DNA of 64,000 nt from Eubacterium nodatum ATCC 33099 (lineage in GTDB: Bacteria > Bacillota > Clostridia > Peptostreptococcales > Anaerovoracaceae): the NCBI GenBank assembly GCA_000510425.1, contig AZKM01000025.1, positions 98,409 through 162,408 of the forward strand. The letters are read 5' to 3'. Made by a program: the position numbers and the translations under genes. This document shows, piece by piece, positions 8,788 to 16,746 of the stretch. Positions within the stretch are counted from its first letter, which is position 1, and each line of letters begins with the position of its first letter. Under the pieces are notes generated by a model. It was not told the origin of the DNA. It was given only the letters and a program-made list of their open reading frames with translations, and made no database searches.

Positions 8788-10329
8788 CTATTTTGCGTAG
8801 TCTATCGCCTTAGTTTCACGAACAACATTTACTTTAATCTGTCCCGGATATTCAAGTTCAGACTCAATTTTCTTTGAAATTTCGTGGGCAAGAAGTGCAA
8901 TTTCATCATCCTTGACCTCTTCCGGTTTTGCAATTATGCGAATTTCTCTTCCTGCCTGTATAGCAAATGATTTATCAACTCCGGGTGTAGTATTTGCGAT
9001 TTCTTCAAGCTTCTCCAGTCGCTTAATGTAAACATCCAAAGTCTCTCTTCTTGCACCCGGCCTTGCAGCGGATAACGCATCTGCCGCAGCAATAATAACT
9101 GCCTCCATGCTCTTTGCTTCGTAATCACCGTGATGAGCTGCCATGCCGTTGATCACCGCATCAGACTCCTTATATTTTTTCAAAATCTGAATACCTATAT
9201 CAACATGGGTTCCCTCATATTCATGGTCCAGGGCTTTACCGATGTCATGGAGCAAACCTGCTCTCTTGGCAAGTTTAATGTCCAAACCAAGTTCTCCTGC
9301 CATAAGTCCTGCCAGATGACTGACCTCTATAGAATGTTTAAGTACATTCTGTCCGTAAGAAGTTCTGTAACGCAAACGACCCAAAAGTTTAACAAGTTCA
9401 GGATGAAGATTATGTATTCCTGTTTCAAAGGTTGCCTGTTCTCCTTCTTCCTTGATAATCTGATTAACTTCTTTCTTTGCTTTCTCAATCATTTCCTCAA
9501 TCTTAGAAGGATGAATTCTTCCATCCATGATTAATTTCTCTAAAGCAATTCTTGCGATTTCTCTCCGAACCGGATCGAATCCGGAAACGATAACCGCCTC
9601 CGGTGTATCGTCAATGATAAGGTCAACTCCTGTAAGAGTTTCTATAGATCTGATATTTCTTCCCTCTCTGCCTATTATTCTGCCTTTCATATCATCATTG
9701 GGCAAATTAACTACCGAAAGGGTGCTTTCTGCCACATGATCTGCGGCACATCTCTGCAAAGCGCCCGTTAAAATCTCTTTTGCGTTTTTGTCAGCTTCCT
9801 CTTTTGCTTTAGTTTCAATTTCCTTAATCATCTGAGAAGCATCATGTCTGCACTCTTTCTCAATTCCCTCCAGCAAAAGGGCCTTTGCTTCTTCGGCTGT
9901 ATATCCCGAAATTTTCTCCAGTTCAGCAATTTTCTTTTCAAAGATTTTATCGATTTCTTCTTTCTTGGAATTTATACTTTTTTCAATGCCGGAAATCTTT
10001 TCTTCCTTCTTTTCGATTCCGTCGAGTTTACGGTCAATAGCCTCTTCTTTCTGCGTCAGTCTTCGTTCGGTACGCTGAACCTCAGACCTTCTTTCTCTAA
10101 TTTCCTTGTCAACTTCACTTCTAATCTTATGTGCTTCTTCTTTTGCTTCTAATGTAACTTCCTTTTTTATCGTTTCAGAACGATTTTCTGCATCCAGAAT
10201 AAGGTTCTTTGCCTTTTGTTCAGCACTTCCGATTGTTCTTTCTGCCACATTCTTTCTGTATATATATCCACCAAGTCCGCAGACTATGCCGGCTACAACT
10301 GCAACGATAATAGTAATAATTGGAGACAT
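8788..10329 (-). CDS. rny: Ribonuclease Y
   Basis: 513 residues, normal length. RNase Y is the membrane-bound endonuclease that starts mRNA decay in many Firmicutes. Domains in order: N-terminal membrane segment (about 4-22), a long charged coiled coil rich in Glu/Lys (30-190), a KH RNA-binding domain with [11 protein letters not shown] (216-226), and an HD metal phosphohydrolase domain with HDIGKA (361-366) and a second AAHHGD motif. The start has AAAGGAGG upstream, and a near-consensus promoter lies 109 bases further up. Confidence 0.97.
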   Translation of the reverse strand: MSPIITIIVAVVAGIVCGLGGYIYRKNVAERTIGSAEQKAKNLILDAENRSETIKKEVTLEAKEEAHKIRSEVDKEIRERRSEVQRTERRLTQKEEAIDRKLDGIEKKEEKISGIEKSINSKKEEIDKIFEKKIAELEKISGYTAEEAKALLLEGIEKECRHDASQMIKEIETKAKEEADKNAKEILTGALQRCAADHVAESTLSVVNLPNDDMKGRIIGREGRNIRSIETLTGVDLIIDDTPEAVIVSGFDPVRREIARIALEKLIMDGRIHPSKIEEMIEKAKKEVNQIIKEEGEQATFETGIHNLHPELVKLLGRLRYRTSYGQNVLKHSIEVSHLAGLMAGELGLDIKLAKRAGLLHDIGKALDHEYEGTHVDIGIQILKKYKESDAVINGMAAHHGDYEAKSMEAVIIAAADALSAARPGARRETLDVYIKRLEKLEEIANTTPGVDKSFAIQAGREIRIIAKPEEVKDDEIALLAHEISKKIESELEYPGQIKVNVVRETKAIDYAK

Positions 10330-10437
10330 TACAGCACCTCCTTTTCTTATATCTTATATCTTTAGCTTTGCACTCTGGTTGCTGTATAAAATCTGCAAGG
10401 AATATCCTGCATGTTTTATTTTTGCAATATCCCATAC

Positions 10438-10467
10438 ATTATAATTGCTATATGCCACTACTGTCAA
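10438..10467 (-). promoter_or_regulatory. Promoter of rny
   Basis: TTGACA, 18 bases, TATAAT on the minus strand, both hexamers matching consensus exactly. The expected leader is about 100 bases. The remainder of 10468-10582 shows nothing recognisable. Confidence 0.8.
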
Positions 10468-10582
10468 GGCTTATGGGAAAATGAACCTGAACTAAACGCT
10501 AGAAAAATATAAAAATCAAATCTATCTGAAAGTCTTCTACACAAACAGGAACGAAAGGGCATCTGACATTACAACATGAAAA

Positions 10583-10608
10583 GGACCCGTGCACCGGGCT
10601 ACGGGTCC
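10583..10608 (-). terminator. Terminator of the alanine symporter gene
   Basis: Arms GGACCCGT and ACGGGTCC around a 10-base GC-rich loop, followed on the minus strand by TTTTC. It lies about 50 bases beyond the stop codon. Confidence 0.85.
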
Positions 10609-10659
10609 CTCTCCGTATTATGGGAATTATAGCTATGCTGTATCTGATTTTCCCTATGT

Positions 10660-12045
10660 TTACAGTTTGGCTATATCTCTGTCAACAACAGGAACAGGAG
10701 TCGGATCTACATCATCAATGTTATTCCCATATCTCTTCAGATCTTTTACTAAAACTCCACTTAATAAGAATACTCCTATTACATTCGGTAAAATCATCAG
10801 ACCGTTTAAAATGTCTGCTATTGTCCATACTGTATTTAATTTAATTACACAACCTACGAATGCAAGTACTACGAATAAAATCTTGTACCATTTTATAACT
10901 TTTGAGCCTATCAGATACTCTGCACATCTCTCACCGTAATATGACCAACCCAGAATAGTTGAGTATGCAAACAGTGCAAGTGATATTGCGATTATCGGTC
11001 TGCCTACTACGGGAATCAACCCGAAAGCGTGGAAGGTAAGTACTGTTGTATCTGTGCTGCTTGATTCCAAAAATTCCGGATGAGCAACAGCCGAACTTAC
11101 CAGAGTAACTCCTGTAAGAGCACAGATTATTACTGTATCCCAAAATGTACCGGTCATTGATACCATCGACTGCCTAACAGGGTTTCTCGTCTTTGCCGAT
11201 GCCGCTACAATTGGTGCAGATCCCATACCGGACTCATTTGAGAATAACCCTCTGGCACATCCGAATCTGATTGCGGTACCCACTGCATATCCAAATACAC
11301 CTCCGGTTCCCGCCTGCATCGAAAATGCGGATTTGAAAATAAGAGCTACAGAATCTCCTAAAATATTTCTATTCAACACCAATACCCAAATACAACCGAT
11401 TATATAAAAGGCTGCCATGAAAGGTATAAGTTTCTCAGTAACTTTTGTTATGGACTTAACTCCACCTATTATGACAATCGCTGTGAATACTGCAACAACC
11501 ACTCCCGCAATTTTCTCATCAATTCCGAAATTCTGTTTTAACGATGTGGAAATCGAGTTTGCCTGAGTCATGCAACCGATTCCAAAGGCTGCGATTCCAC
11601 CAAATAAAGCGAACATTACTGCAAGCCATTTGGAGTGCAAACCTCTCTCAAGGGCCGTGAAAGCGCCACCTATCATTCTCCCATCTTTCGTCTGTTCCCT
11701 GTACTTAACCGCCATGGCAGTTTCCATATACTTAGTGGCCATACCGAAAACTCCGGTTATCCACGTCCAGAAAACAGCTCCCGGACCTCCTAACGCTACT
11801 GCAGTAGCTACTCCGATGATGTTACCCGTACCGATGGTTGCTGCAAGGGCTGTAGTAAGTGCACCGAATTGTGACACTTCCCCCTCGCCATCCGGATCCG
11901 GAGTAACGGATAGTTTAATGCCTTTGAATGTGAACCTCTGTACAAAACCCGTTCTAAAAGTGCAAAAAATGTGTGTTCCTAATAAAATAATAATGAATGG
12001 AAGACCCCAAAGCCAAGTATCAATTGCTTCCAAAATTTTCAGCAT
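10660..12045 (-). CDS. alsT: Sodium:alanine (AGCS family) symporter
   Basis: 461 residues with about ten or eleven hydrophobic segments. It matches the alanine or glycine:cation symporter family: GTGNIIGVATAVALGGPGAVFW (about 72-93, part of the substrate and Na+ site), GGVFGYAVGTAIRFGCARGLFSNESGMGSAPI region (about 240-270) and IIGCIWVLV. These proteins bring in alanine, glycine or glutamine with Na+. It has its own promoter and terminator, so it is monocistronic. The exact amino acid is not known from sequence. Confidence 0.92.
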   Translation of the reverse strand: MLKILEAIDTWLWGLPFIIILLGTHIFCTFRTGFVQRFTFKGIKLSVTPDPDGEGEVSQFGALTTALAATIGTGNIIGVATAVALGGPGAVFWTWITGVFGMATKYMETAMAVKYREQTKDGRMIGGAFTALERGLHSKWLAVMFALFGGIAAFGIGCMTQANSISTSLKQNFGIDEKIAGVVVAVFTAIVIIGGVKSITKVTEKLIPFMAAFYIIGCIWVLVLNRNILGDSVALIFKSAFSMQAGTGGVFGYAVGTAIRFGCARGLFSNESGMGSAPIVAASAKTRNPVRQSMVSMTGTFWDTVIICALTGVTLVSSAVAHPEFLESSSTDTTVLTFHAFGLIPVVGRPIIAISLALFAYSTILGWSYYGERCAEYLIGSKVIKWYKILFVVLAFVGCVIKLNTVWTIADILNGLMILPNVIGVFLLSGVLVKDLKRYGNNIDDVDPTPVPVVDRDIAKL

Positions 12046-12097
12046 ATTAAACCTCCTTATATCTAGTATTACATTTTAGAATAATTGTTGCATGTAT

Positions 12098-12125
12098 ATT
12101 ATATCACCGTTTCTTCAAATTACAA
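12098..12125 (-). promoter_or_regulatory. Promoter of the alanine symporter
   Basis: TTGTAA, 16 bases, TATAAT, with TGA just before the -10 (extended -10). About 50 bases before the alsT start. Confidence 0.7.
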
Positions 12126-12184
12126 TACTTTAAAGTAATAAATTTACATATTTTTGTTTTTTTGAGAGTGGTCGGTTCGGTGGC

Positions 12185-12219
12185 ATATTGATACTTTTCA
12201 TCCTGAATTTTATCAATAT
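12185..12219. repeat. Inverted repeat between folD and alsT
   Basis: ATATTGATA and TATCAATAT are perfect 9-bp arms separated by 17 bases, just after the folD stop. No T-run follows on either strand, so it is not a standard terminator. Confidence 0.5.
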
Positions 12220-12225
12220 TATATG

Positions 12226-13083
12226 CTATTGTTTGCCCAAAATTTCTGCGGCTTTAATCACATGACTTGCCAAAACTGATGATGTTACACCCCCAACTCC
12301 GCCGGGAACCGGGCTTATATATGAGGCTTGGGGTTCTACACTCTCAAATTCAACATCGCCGCAAAGCTTTCCTTCTTCATTTATGTTGATTCCGACATCA
12401 ACAACTACTGTGCCTCGGCTGATCATATCTCCTGTAATCATTCCTGCTCGACCTGCTGCAGCAACTACGACATCGGCTCTACGGCATTTTTCCGCTAAAT
12501 CAACAGTTCTTGTATGACAAACCGTTACAGTGGCATTTTTCTTCAGCATAAGCATTGCAAGCGGTTTTCCTACAACCATGCTTCTTCCCACTATTACAAC
12601 ATTTTTTCCTGATAAATCTACTTCATAATGCACAAGCATCTCCATAACAGCCTTTGCTGTACAAGGTGCCAATACTCCTTCATCACCCATAAAAACCTTT
12701 GCTATATTAACAGGACTCATGCAGTCCACATCTTTGATCGGATTTATAATTGATGCAATTTCGCTTTCATCAAGGTGCTTAGGAAGAGGTCTGAAAAGCA
12801 TAATTCCATGAACCGTCTTATCCTCGTTTACCTTTCTAAAAGCTTTTACAAAATCAGCCTGTGAAATGTCCTCGGGAAGCTCTGTAATTTTCATTTCAAC
12901 CCCCACGCTTTCCATTCTTTTACGTGCCCCTCTCTCATATGCCAAATCATCACTGCGGTTTCCTATTCTCACTATGTTTATAACCGGCTGAACACCTTTT
13001 TTTTTCAAAGCATCGACTCGGTTGATCATTTTTTCCTTCATTGCTGCGTTTACTTCTGCACCTTTCATTAAAATATCAGCCAT
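12226..13083 (-). CDS. folD: FolD family methylenetetrahydrofolate dehydrogenase with altered active site
   Basis: 285 residues. FolD oxidises 5,10-methylene-THF with NAD(P) and usually also hydrolyses methenyl-THF. The family landmarks VGRSMVVGKP (165-174), DVGIN (229-233) and PVPGGVGGVT (258-267) are present. The active site differs from E. coli FolD: Tyr49 and Asp120 are kept, but the position of the catalytic Lys (E. coli Lys54) is Ala53 in YERGARKR, and the position of Gln98 is Phe97 in GIMLFRPLP. That suggests a dehydrogenase lacking normal cyclohydrolase activity, with a separate FchA-type enzyme elsewhere; this is inference. It stands alone, downstream of the YitT gene. Confidence 0.85.
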   Translation of the reverse strand: MADILMKGAEVNAAMKEKMINRVDALKKKGVQPVINIVRIGNRSDDLAYERGARKRMESVGVEMKITELPEDISQADFVKAFRKVNEDKTVHGIMLFRPLPKHLDESEIASIINPIKDVDCMSPVNIAKVFMGDEGVLAPCTAKAVMEMLVHYEVDLSGKNVVIVGRSMVVGKPLAMLMLKKNATVTVCHTRTVDLAEKCRRADVVVAAAGRAGMITGDMISRGTVVVDVGININEEGKLCGDVEFESVEPQASYISPVPGGVGGVTSSVLASHVIKAAEILGKQ

Positions 13084-13199
13084 ATTCCCTCCTATATAAT
13101 TCGCTATTAAATAATCAAGTACTAATTTATTAAAAATTTAAGATTTTCCATATATTAAACTCAAATAAGATCGGACATTTTCTTAATATGTTTATAAGT

Positions 13200-14102
13200 T
13201 TAATCTCTAGGTCTTTTATAAAATCTACCCGTCAAACGCTCTGTCTTCAGCACATTGATAAATGCCTTCGGATCCACCTCTCGTATTTCTTTCAGGATCA
13301 TATCCACTTGATTACTTTCCACCACAGAGTAAATCATATTCTTTCTTTGCTCGAGAAAAAAACCTTCTCCTTTGAATAAAGTAGCATCGTGATGGGTCAA
13401 TATGCTTATCTTGTCATATACAGATTCGGGCATATCTGTAATGACAATCAAAGTATGCTTGTCATAACGTTTAAACAACTCATGGTAAAGCTGGACTAAA
13501 ACATACTGATATATGATGGAGTATAAAGCTTTATCCCAACCAAAGAAAAATCCTGCCAAACCCAGCATAATAATATTGCTGAACAAAATATAATTCCATG
13601 TATTGATTCCATGCTTTTCAGAAAAATACACAGATAGTAAATCCGTTCCTCCGCTGCTGGTCCCTACCCAAAGACACAAAAGCCCTGAAAAAGCACTTGT
13701 AAGACCTCCAAACACTGCTGCAAGGAGAATGTCATCTGTTATAGGTACATGGGGCAATATATCGGTGAGCAAACTGGAAAGCACTACATAATAAACCGTA
13801 TAAAATGTAAACTTCCTGCCTAAGCCCTTGTAACCCAGATAGATAGACACCGCATTAAGGGGCAAAAAAATTAGGGAATAAGGCACAAAGAGCCCCAGAT
13901 ATTTCGAGGATAATCTGGTAACTAAAAGTGTCATTCCCGCAAAGCCTCCCGGAAAAAGCGCCCCTGCACTCACAAAACTATTTATGTTGAAGGCACAGAT
14001 AATCGCTCCCAGTGTAACGCTGGTAATCCTCAACATCTCTCGTCCGATCTTCTCTCCTTTAGTGAGTGGAACTCTGGGATCTCTGGTTTTTCTAAAAGTC
14101 AT
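13200..14102 (-). CDS. YitT family membrane protein (first copy)
   Basis: 300 residues: five or six hydrophobic segments in the first 200 residues, then a cytoplasmic C-terminal DUF2179-type domain (about 215-292). Family landmarks are FVSAGALFPGGFAGMT, SSGGTDLLSVYFSEKHG and the C-terminal ITDMPESVYDKI and YSVVESNQVDMILKEIREVDPKAFINV. The function of the family is not settled; a transport or regulatory membrane role is usually assumed. A second member lies at 58413-59288. It has its own promoter and AGGAG site. Confidence 0.88.
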   Translation of the reverse strand: MTFRKTRDPRVPLTKGEKIGREMLRITSVTLGAIICAFNINSFVSAGALFPGGFAGMTLLVTRLSSKYLGLFVPYSLIFLPLNAVSIYLGYKGLGRKFTFYTVYYVVLSSLLTDILPHVPITDDILLAAVFGGLTSAFSGLLCLWVGTSSGGTDLLSVYFSEKHGINTWNYILFSNIIMLGLAGFFFGWDKALYSIIYQYVLVQLYHELFKRYDKHTLIVITDMPESVYDKISILTHHDATLFKGEGFFLEQRKNMIYSVVESNQVDMILKEIREVDPKAFINVLKTERLTGRFYKRPRD

Positions 14103-14135
14103 TTTTATCTCCTAAATAAGTATGTAGCTGTCCTC

Positions 14136-14165
14136 ATTATATCACAATACAAAAAATTTTATCAA
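14136..14165 (-). promoter_or_regulatory. Promoter of the first yitT gene
   Basis: TTGATA, 18 bases, TATAAT, with a TGA extension before the -10, on the minus strand. It is divergent from the symporter promoter at 14250. Confidence 0.65.
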
Positions 14166-14249
14166 AAAAGTTATATTCTTTTTCAGTAAAATGTTTTGTA
14201 TGTTTTGTGTTTATACATAAAGATTTGTTGTTTTTTTTGTGTGTTTTCA

Positions 14250-14278
14250 TTGACAATCAATCATAGTGCCACTATAAT
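14250..14278 (+). promoter_or_regulatory. Perfect consensus sigma-A promoter
   Basis: TTGACA (14250-14255), exactly 17 bases, TATAAT (14273-14278). A GGGGAGG ribosome site follows before the ATG at 14311, so the leader is only about 25 bases. Confidence 0.9.
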
Positions 14279-14310
14279 TAAACCACTTATATTTTGGGGA
14301 GGATAATAAA

Positions 14311-15732
14311 ATGACAAACGGAAATAAAGGTAATTTCAAATCCAATTTCGGATTTCTAATGGCTGCAATAGGTGTTGCAATCGGCCTGGGTAATATTTGG
14401 GGATTCCCATATAAGATGGGAGCCAACGGTGGTTTTGCCTTTTTGCTGATATATTTCTTCATGGCTGTCTTTATCGGTTATCCTCTTTTGCTGGCAGAAA
14501 TTGCCATGGGAAGAAAAACCGGCAAAGCTGCTGTTGAAACTTTTTCACAGGTGCATCCGAAATTTAAATTTGCCGGCGTCTTTGAAACAATAGTTCCTTT
14601 TCTATTACTCTGTTTTTATTGCGTTTTAGGCGGCATAGTAATAAAGTATATGATTGCAAATTTAGGAGATATATTAGGACTCCACTTCGGTATGAATCAT
14701 ACAAACAGTGCCGACTTTTTCGGATTCTTCGTTTCCGATCCCAGAGCGGTTCTGCTATACACGGTTATATTTTTAGCAATGACATCTTATGTTGTTTTTC
14801 GTGGAATTGAAAACGGTATAGAAAAATTCTGTGCGATGGGCATGCCGTTGCTTTTCGGGATGCTCATAATTACGGTAATCAAATGCTGTACCCTTCCACA
14901 TGCGGCAGAAGGCATTAAGTTCATGTTCAAACCGGACTTTTCAATATTTGCAGGTACAGGTTGGTTCAAAGTATTCGCAATGGCAGGAGGTCAAATGTTC
15001 TTCTCCTTGTCATTAGCATCCGGTGCACTGGTCGCATATGGTTCATATATGAAAAAAGACGCAGACCTTGAACAAAATGCAATGCTTGTACCAGTTCTCG
15101 ATACTTTTGCAGCTTTGCTTGCAGGACTTGCCGTTTTTCCTGCAGTATTTTCAGAAAACCTTGCACCATCCGGTGGTCCCGGACTTCTGTTCGTATCGCT
15201 GCAAACTGTATTTAACTCTATGGGCAAAGTTGGTCCGATATTCGGTTTCATTTTCTATACCTTGGTGTTCGTTGCAGCCTTTTCTTCATCAATAGGAATG
15301 ATGGAAGGTGGAATTTCAGCAATCATGGACTATCGTATAAAGAAAAACAAGACCGCAAACAGACCATTGGTCGTTTTGGGAATCACGATTACAACACTAC
15401 TTGGAAGCGGACTTGTTGCCCTTGATAACCTCGATGGAAATCCGAATATGTGGAAGCCTTTCGGGCTGAGCAGCTGGCTTAACGTCTTTGATTTAGGCGG
15501 CGAAGGAATCCTCATGCCTCTCGGAGGTTTAATAACTGCAATCATGCTGGGGTGGTTCCGAAGAGACTTCATCCACGATGAAATCGAAAGCAGCTCTCCA
15601 TACAGAACTAAGAAATTTGTGGACTTCTCTCTTCGTTGGATTGCACCAATATTCATGGCAGTGGTTGTATTCGTGCAAATCGGTACATTCTTCTTCTCAA
15701 ACACAGAATGGTACAAAATGCTGCTTGGATAA
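14311..15732 (+). CDS. Neurotransmitter:sodium symporter (SNF/NSS) family transporter
   Basis: 473 residues with about eleven or twelve hydrophobic segments. The first segment carries AIGVAIGLGNIWGFPYKMG, matching the Na+ and substrate binding TM1 of LeuT-type transporters (GLGN and FP). FFSLSLASGALVAYGSYM (around 230-247) corresponds to TM6. Bacterial members import amino acids such as tryptophan, tyrosine, leucine or methionine with sodium; the substrate is not readable here. It is monocistronic between a perfect promoter and a terminator. Confidence 0.93.
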   Translation: MTNGNKGNFKSNFGFLMAAIGVAIGLGNIWGFPYKMGANGGFAFLLIYFFMAVFIGYPLLLAEIAMGRKTGKAAVETFSQVHPKFKFAGVFETIVPFLLLCFYCVLGGIVIKYMIANLGDILGLHFGMNHTNSADFFGFFVSDPRAVLLYTVIFLAMTSYVVFRGIENGIEKFCAMGMPLLFGMLIITVIKCCTLPHAAEGIKFMFKPDFSIFAGTGWFKVFAMAGGQMFFSLSLASGALVAYGSYMKKDADLEQNAMLVPVLDTFAALLAGLAVFPAVFSENLAPSGGPGLLFVSLQTVFNSMGKVGPIFGFIFYTLVFVAAFSSSIGMMEGGISAIMDYRIKKNKTANRPLVVLGITITTLLGSGLVALDNLDGNPNMWKPFGLSSWLNVFDLGGEGILMPLGGLITAIMLGWFRRDFIHDEIESSSPYRTKKFVDFSLRWIAPIFMAVVVFVQIGTFFFSNTEWYKMLLG

Positions 15733-15753
15733 AACTTAAAAAATAACTATTAC

Positions 15754-15788
15754 ACAGATCATGCCGACTGCATATGGTCTGTTTTTTA
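15754..15788 (+). terminator. Terminator of the SNF transporter gene
   Basis: ACAGATCATG and TATGGTCTGT can pair with G-U wobbles around a short loop, followed by TTTTTT, about 20 bases beyond the stop. Confidence 0.65.
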
Positions 15789-15882
15789 ATGTTTCTCATT
15801 TTTACCTTTTCCGACGGCACTCTAAAGAAATCATATGTCTCAATTTTTCGTATCAAAGTCATTATTTTTTTAATAAAACATG

Positions 15883-15911
15883 TTTAACCGCATACCCCTG
15901 TAGGGTATATA
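15883..15911 (+). promoter_or_regulatory. Copper-operon promoter with CsoR operator in the spacer
   Basis: TTTAAC (15883-15888), 17 bases, TATATA (15906-15911). The spacer and the start of the -10 contain ATACCC-CTGTA-GGGTAT (15892-15908), a perfect 6-bp-arm inverted repeat of the GC-rich type bound by CsoR repressors. Bound CsoR would block polymerase directly; copper would release it. Confidence 0.7.
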
Positions 15912-15978
15912 TAAGTGTATAGTATAGTACCTACAAATCAGACTCATTGGAAATAGAGATAGTCAGGTGAATAAACAT

Positions 15979-16287
15979 ATGGATAAAAATAATAACTGCC
16001 CATGCAGTTCCAGAAAAAAAAATCGAGATGACAAAGAGTACAAGGATTTAATAACCAGGTTAAACCGCATCGAGGGGCAAATCCGCGGCTTGAAACGCAT
16101 GATAGAGGAAAATGCTTATTGTCCGGATATTCTGGTTCAATCTGCTGCTGCAAATGCTGCTATAAACAGCTTTAACCGTGTTTTAATGGCCAATCATTTA
16201 CGCAGCTGTGTCATAAGTGATCTAAAAAACGGAAATGAGGAAACCATAGATGAACTGGTAAAAACGATGCAAAAGCTTATGAAATAA
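15979..16287 (+). CDS. csoR: CsoR family copper-sensing transcriptional repressor
   Basis: 102 residues from the ATG at 15979, which has AGGTGA about nine bases upstream; a GTG at 15967 is an alternative start. CsoR is an all-helical repressor that leaves DNA when it binds Cu(I). The Cys-His-Cys copper ligand set is visible: Cys in ENAYCPDI, then His and Cys in NHLRSC. RLNRIEGQIRGLKRMI is the typical first helix. It is followed by copA and copZ and preceded by a matching operator, so copper rather than nickel, formaldehyde or sulfide sensing is likely. Confidence 0.93.
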   Translation: MDKNNNCPCSSRKKNRDDKEYKDLITRLNRIEGQIRGLKRMIEENAYCPDILVQSAAANAAINSFNRVLMANHLRSCVISDLKNGNEETIDELVKTMQKLMK

Positions 16288-16440
16288 AAGGTTACCCGTA
16301 AAATACAAAGCTAGCCCCGGAAATCCGGAGAATTTACAAAATCAAGAGAATCTGCAAACTTTAAATACAAAATATGACTGTAAATGTAAAAAGATATACC
16401 TCCGGATGCAGGATATGCCCGGGGAGAGGAAAGGAGAACT

Positions 16441-16746
16441 ATGAAGCAATACAATATCACAGGAATGAGTTGTGCCGCTTGTCAGGCACGAGTGGAAAAA
16501 GCTGTATCAAAACTCCCCGGAGTTTCCGATTGTTCGGTCAGCCTTCTGACAAACTCAATGGGAGTAGAAGGCTCCGCCAACAGCTCTGATATTATCAATG
16601 CTGTAGAAAATGCAGGTTATGGTGCAAGCCTTCGCGGAGACGGACAAAAAAGTAAGGATAATACCGGAACCTTTTCACAGTCTTTTTCTGAAGCTGAAGA
16701 GGCCCTAAAAGATAAAGAAACACCGCTTTTAAAAAAAGGCTTATAA
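16441..16746 (+). CDS. Short frame-0 product: free HMA copper-binding domain with a tail
   Basis: Without frameshifting this frame ends at the TAA at 16744-16746 and makes 101 residues: a complete heavy-metal-associated fold (about 1-68, MSCAACQ copper site) and a charged linker ending in LLKKGL. Such a product would resemble the chaperone made from E. coli copA by programmed frameshifting. AGGAAAGGAGA precedes the ATG. It lies 153 bases after csoR in the same operon. Confidence 0.55.
   Translation: MKQYNITGMSCAACQARVEKAVSKLPGVSDCSVSLLTNSMGVEGSANSSDIINAVENAGYGASLRGDGQKSKDNTGTFSQSFSEAEEALKDKETPLLKKGL

Noticed and set aside
11570..12079. Long plus-strand open frame over alsT
   Set aside because: It is a reverse-strand shadow of the symporter gene, with no ribosome site and biased Pro/Ala/Thr content.
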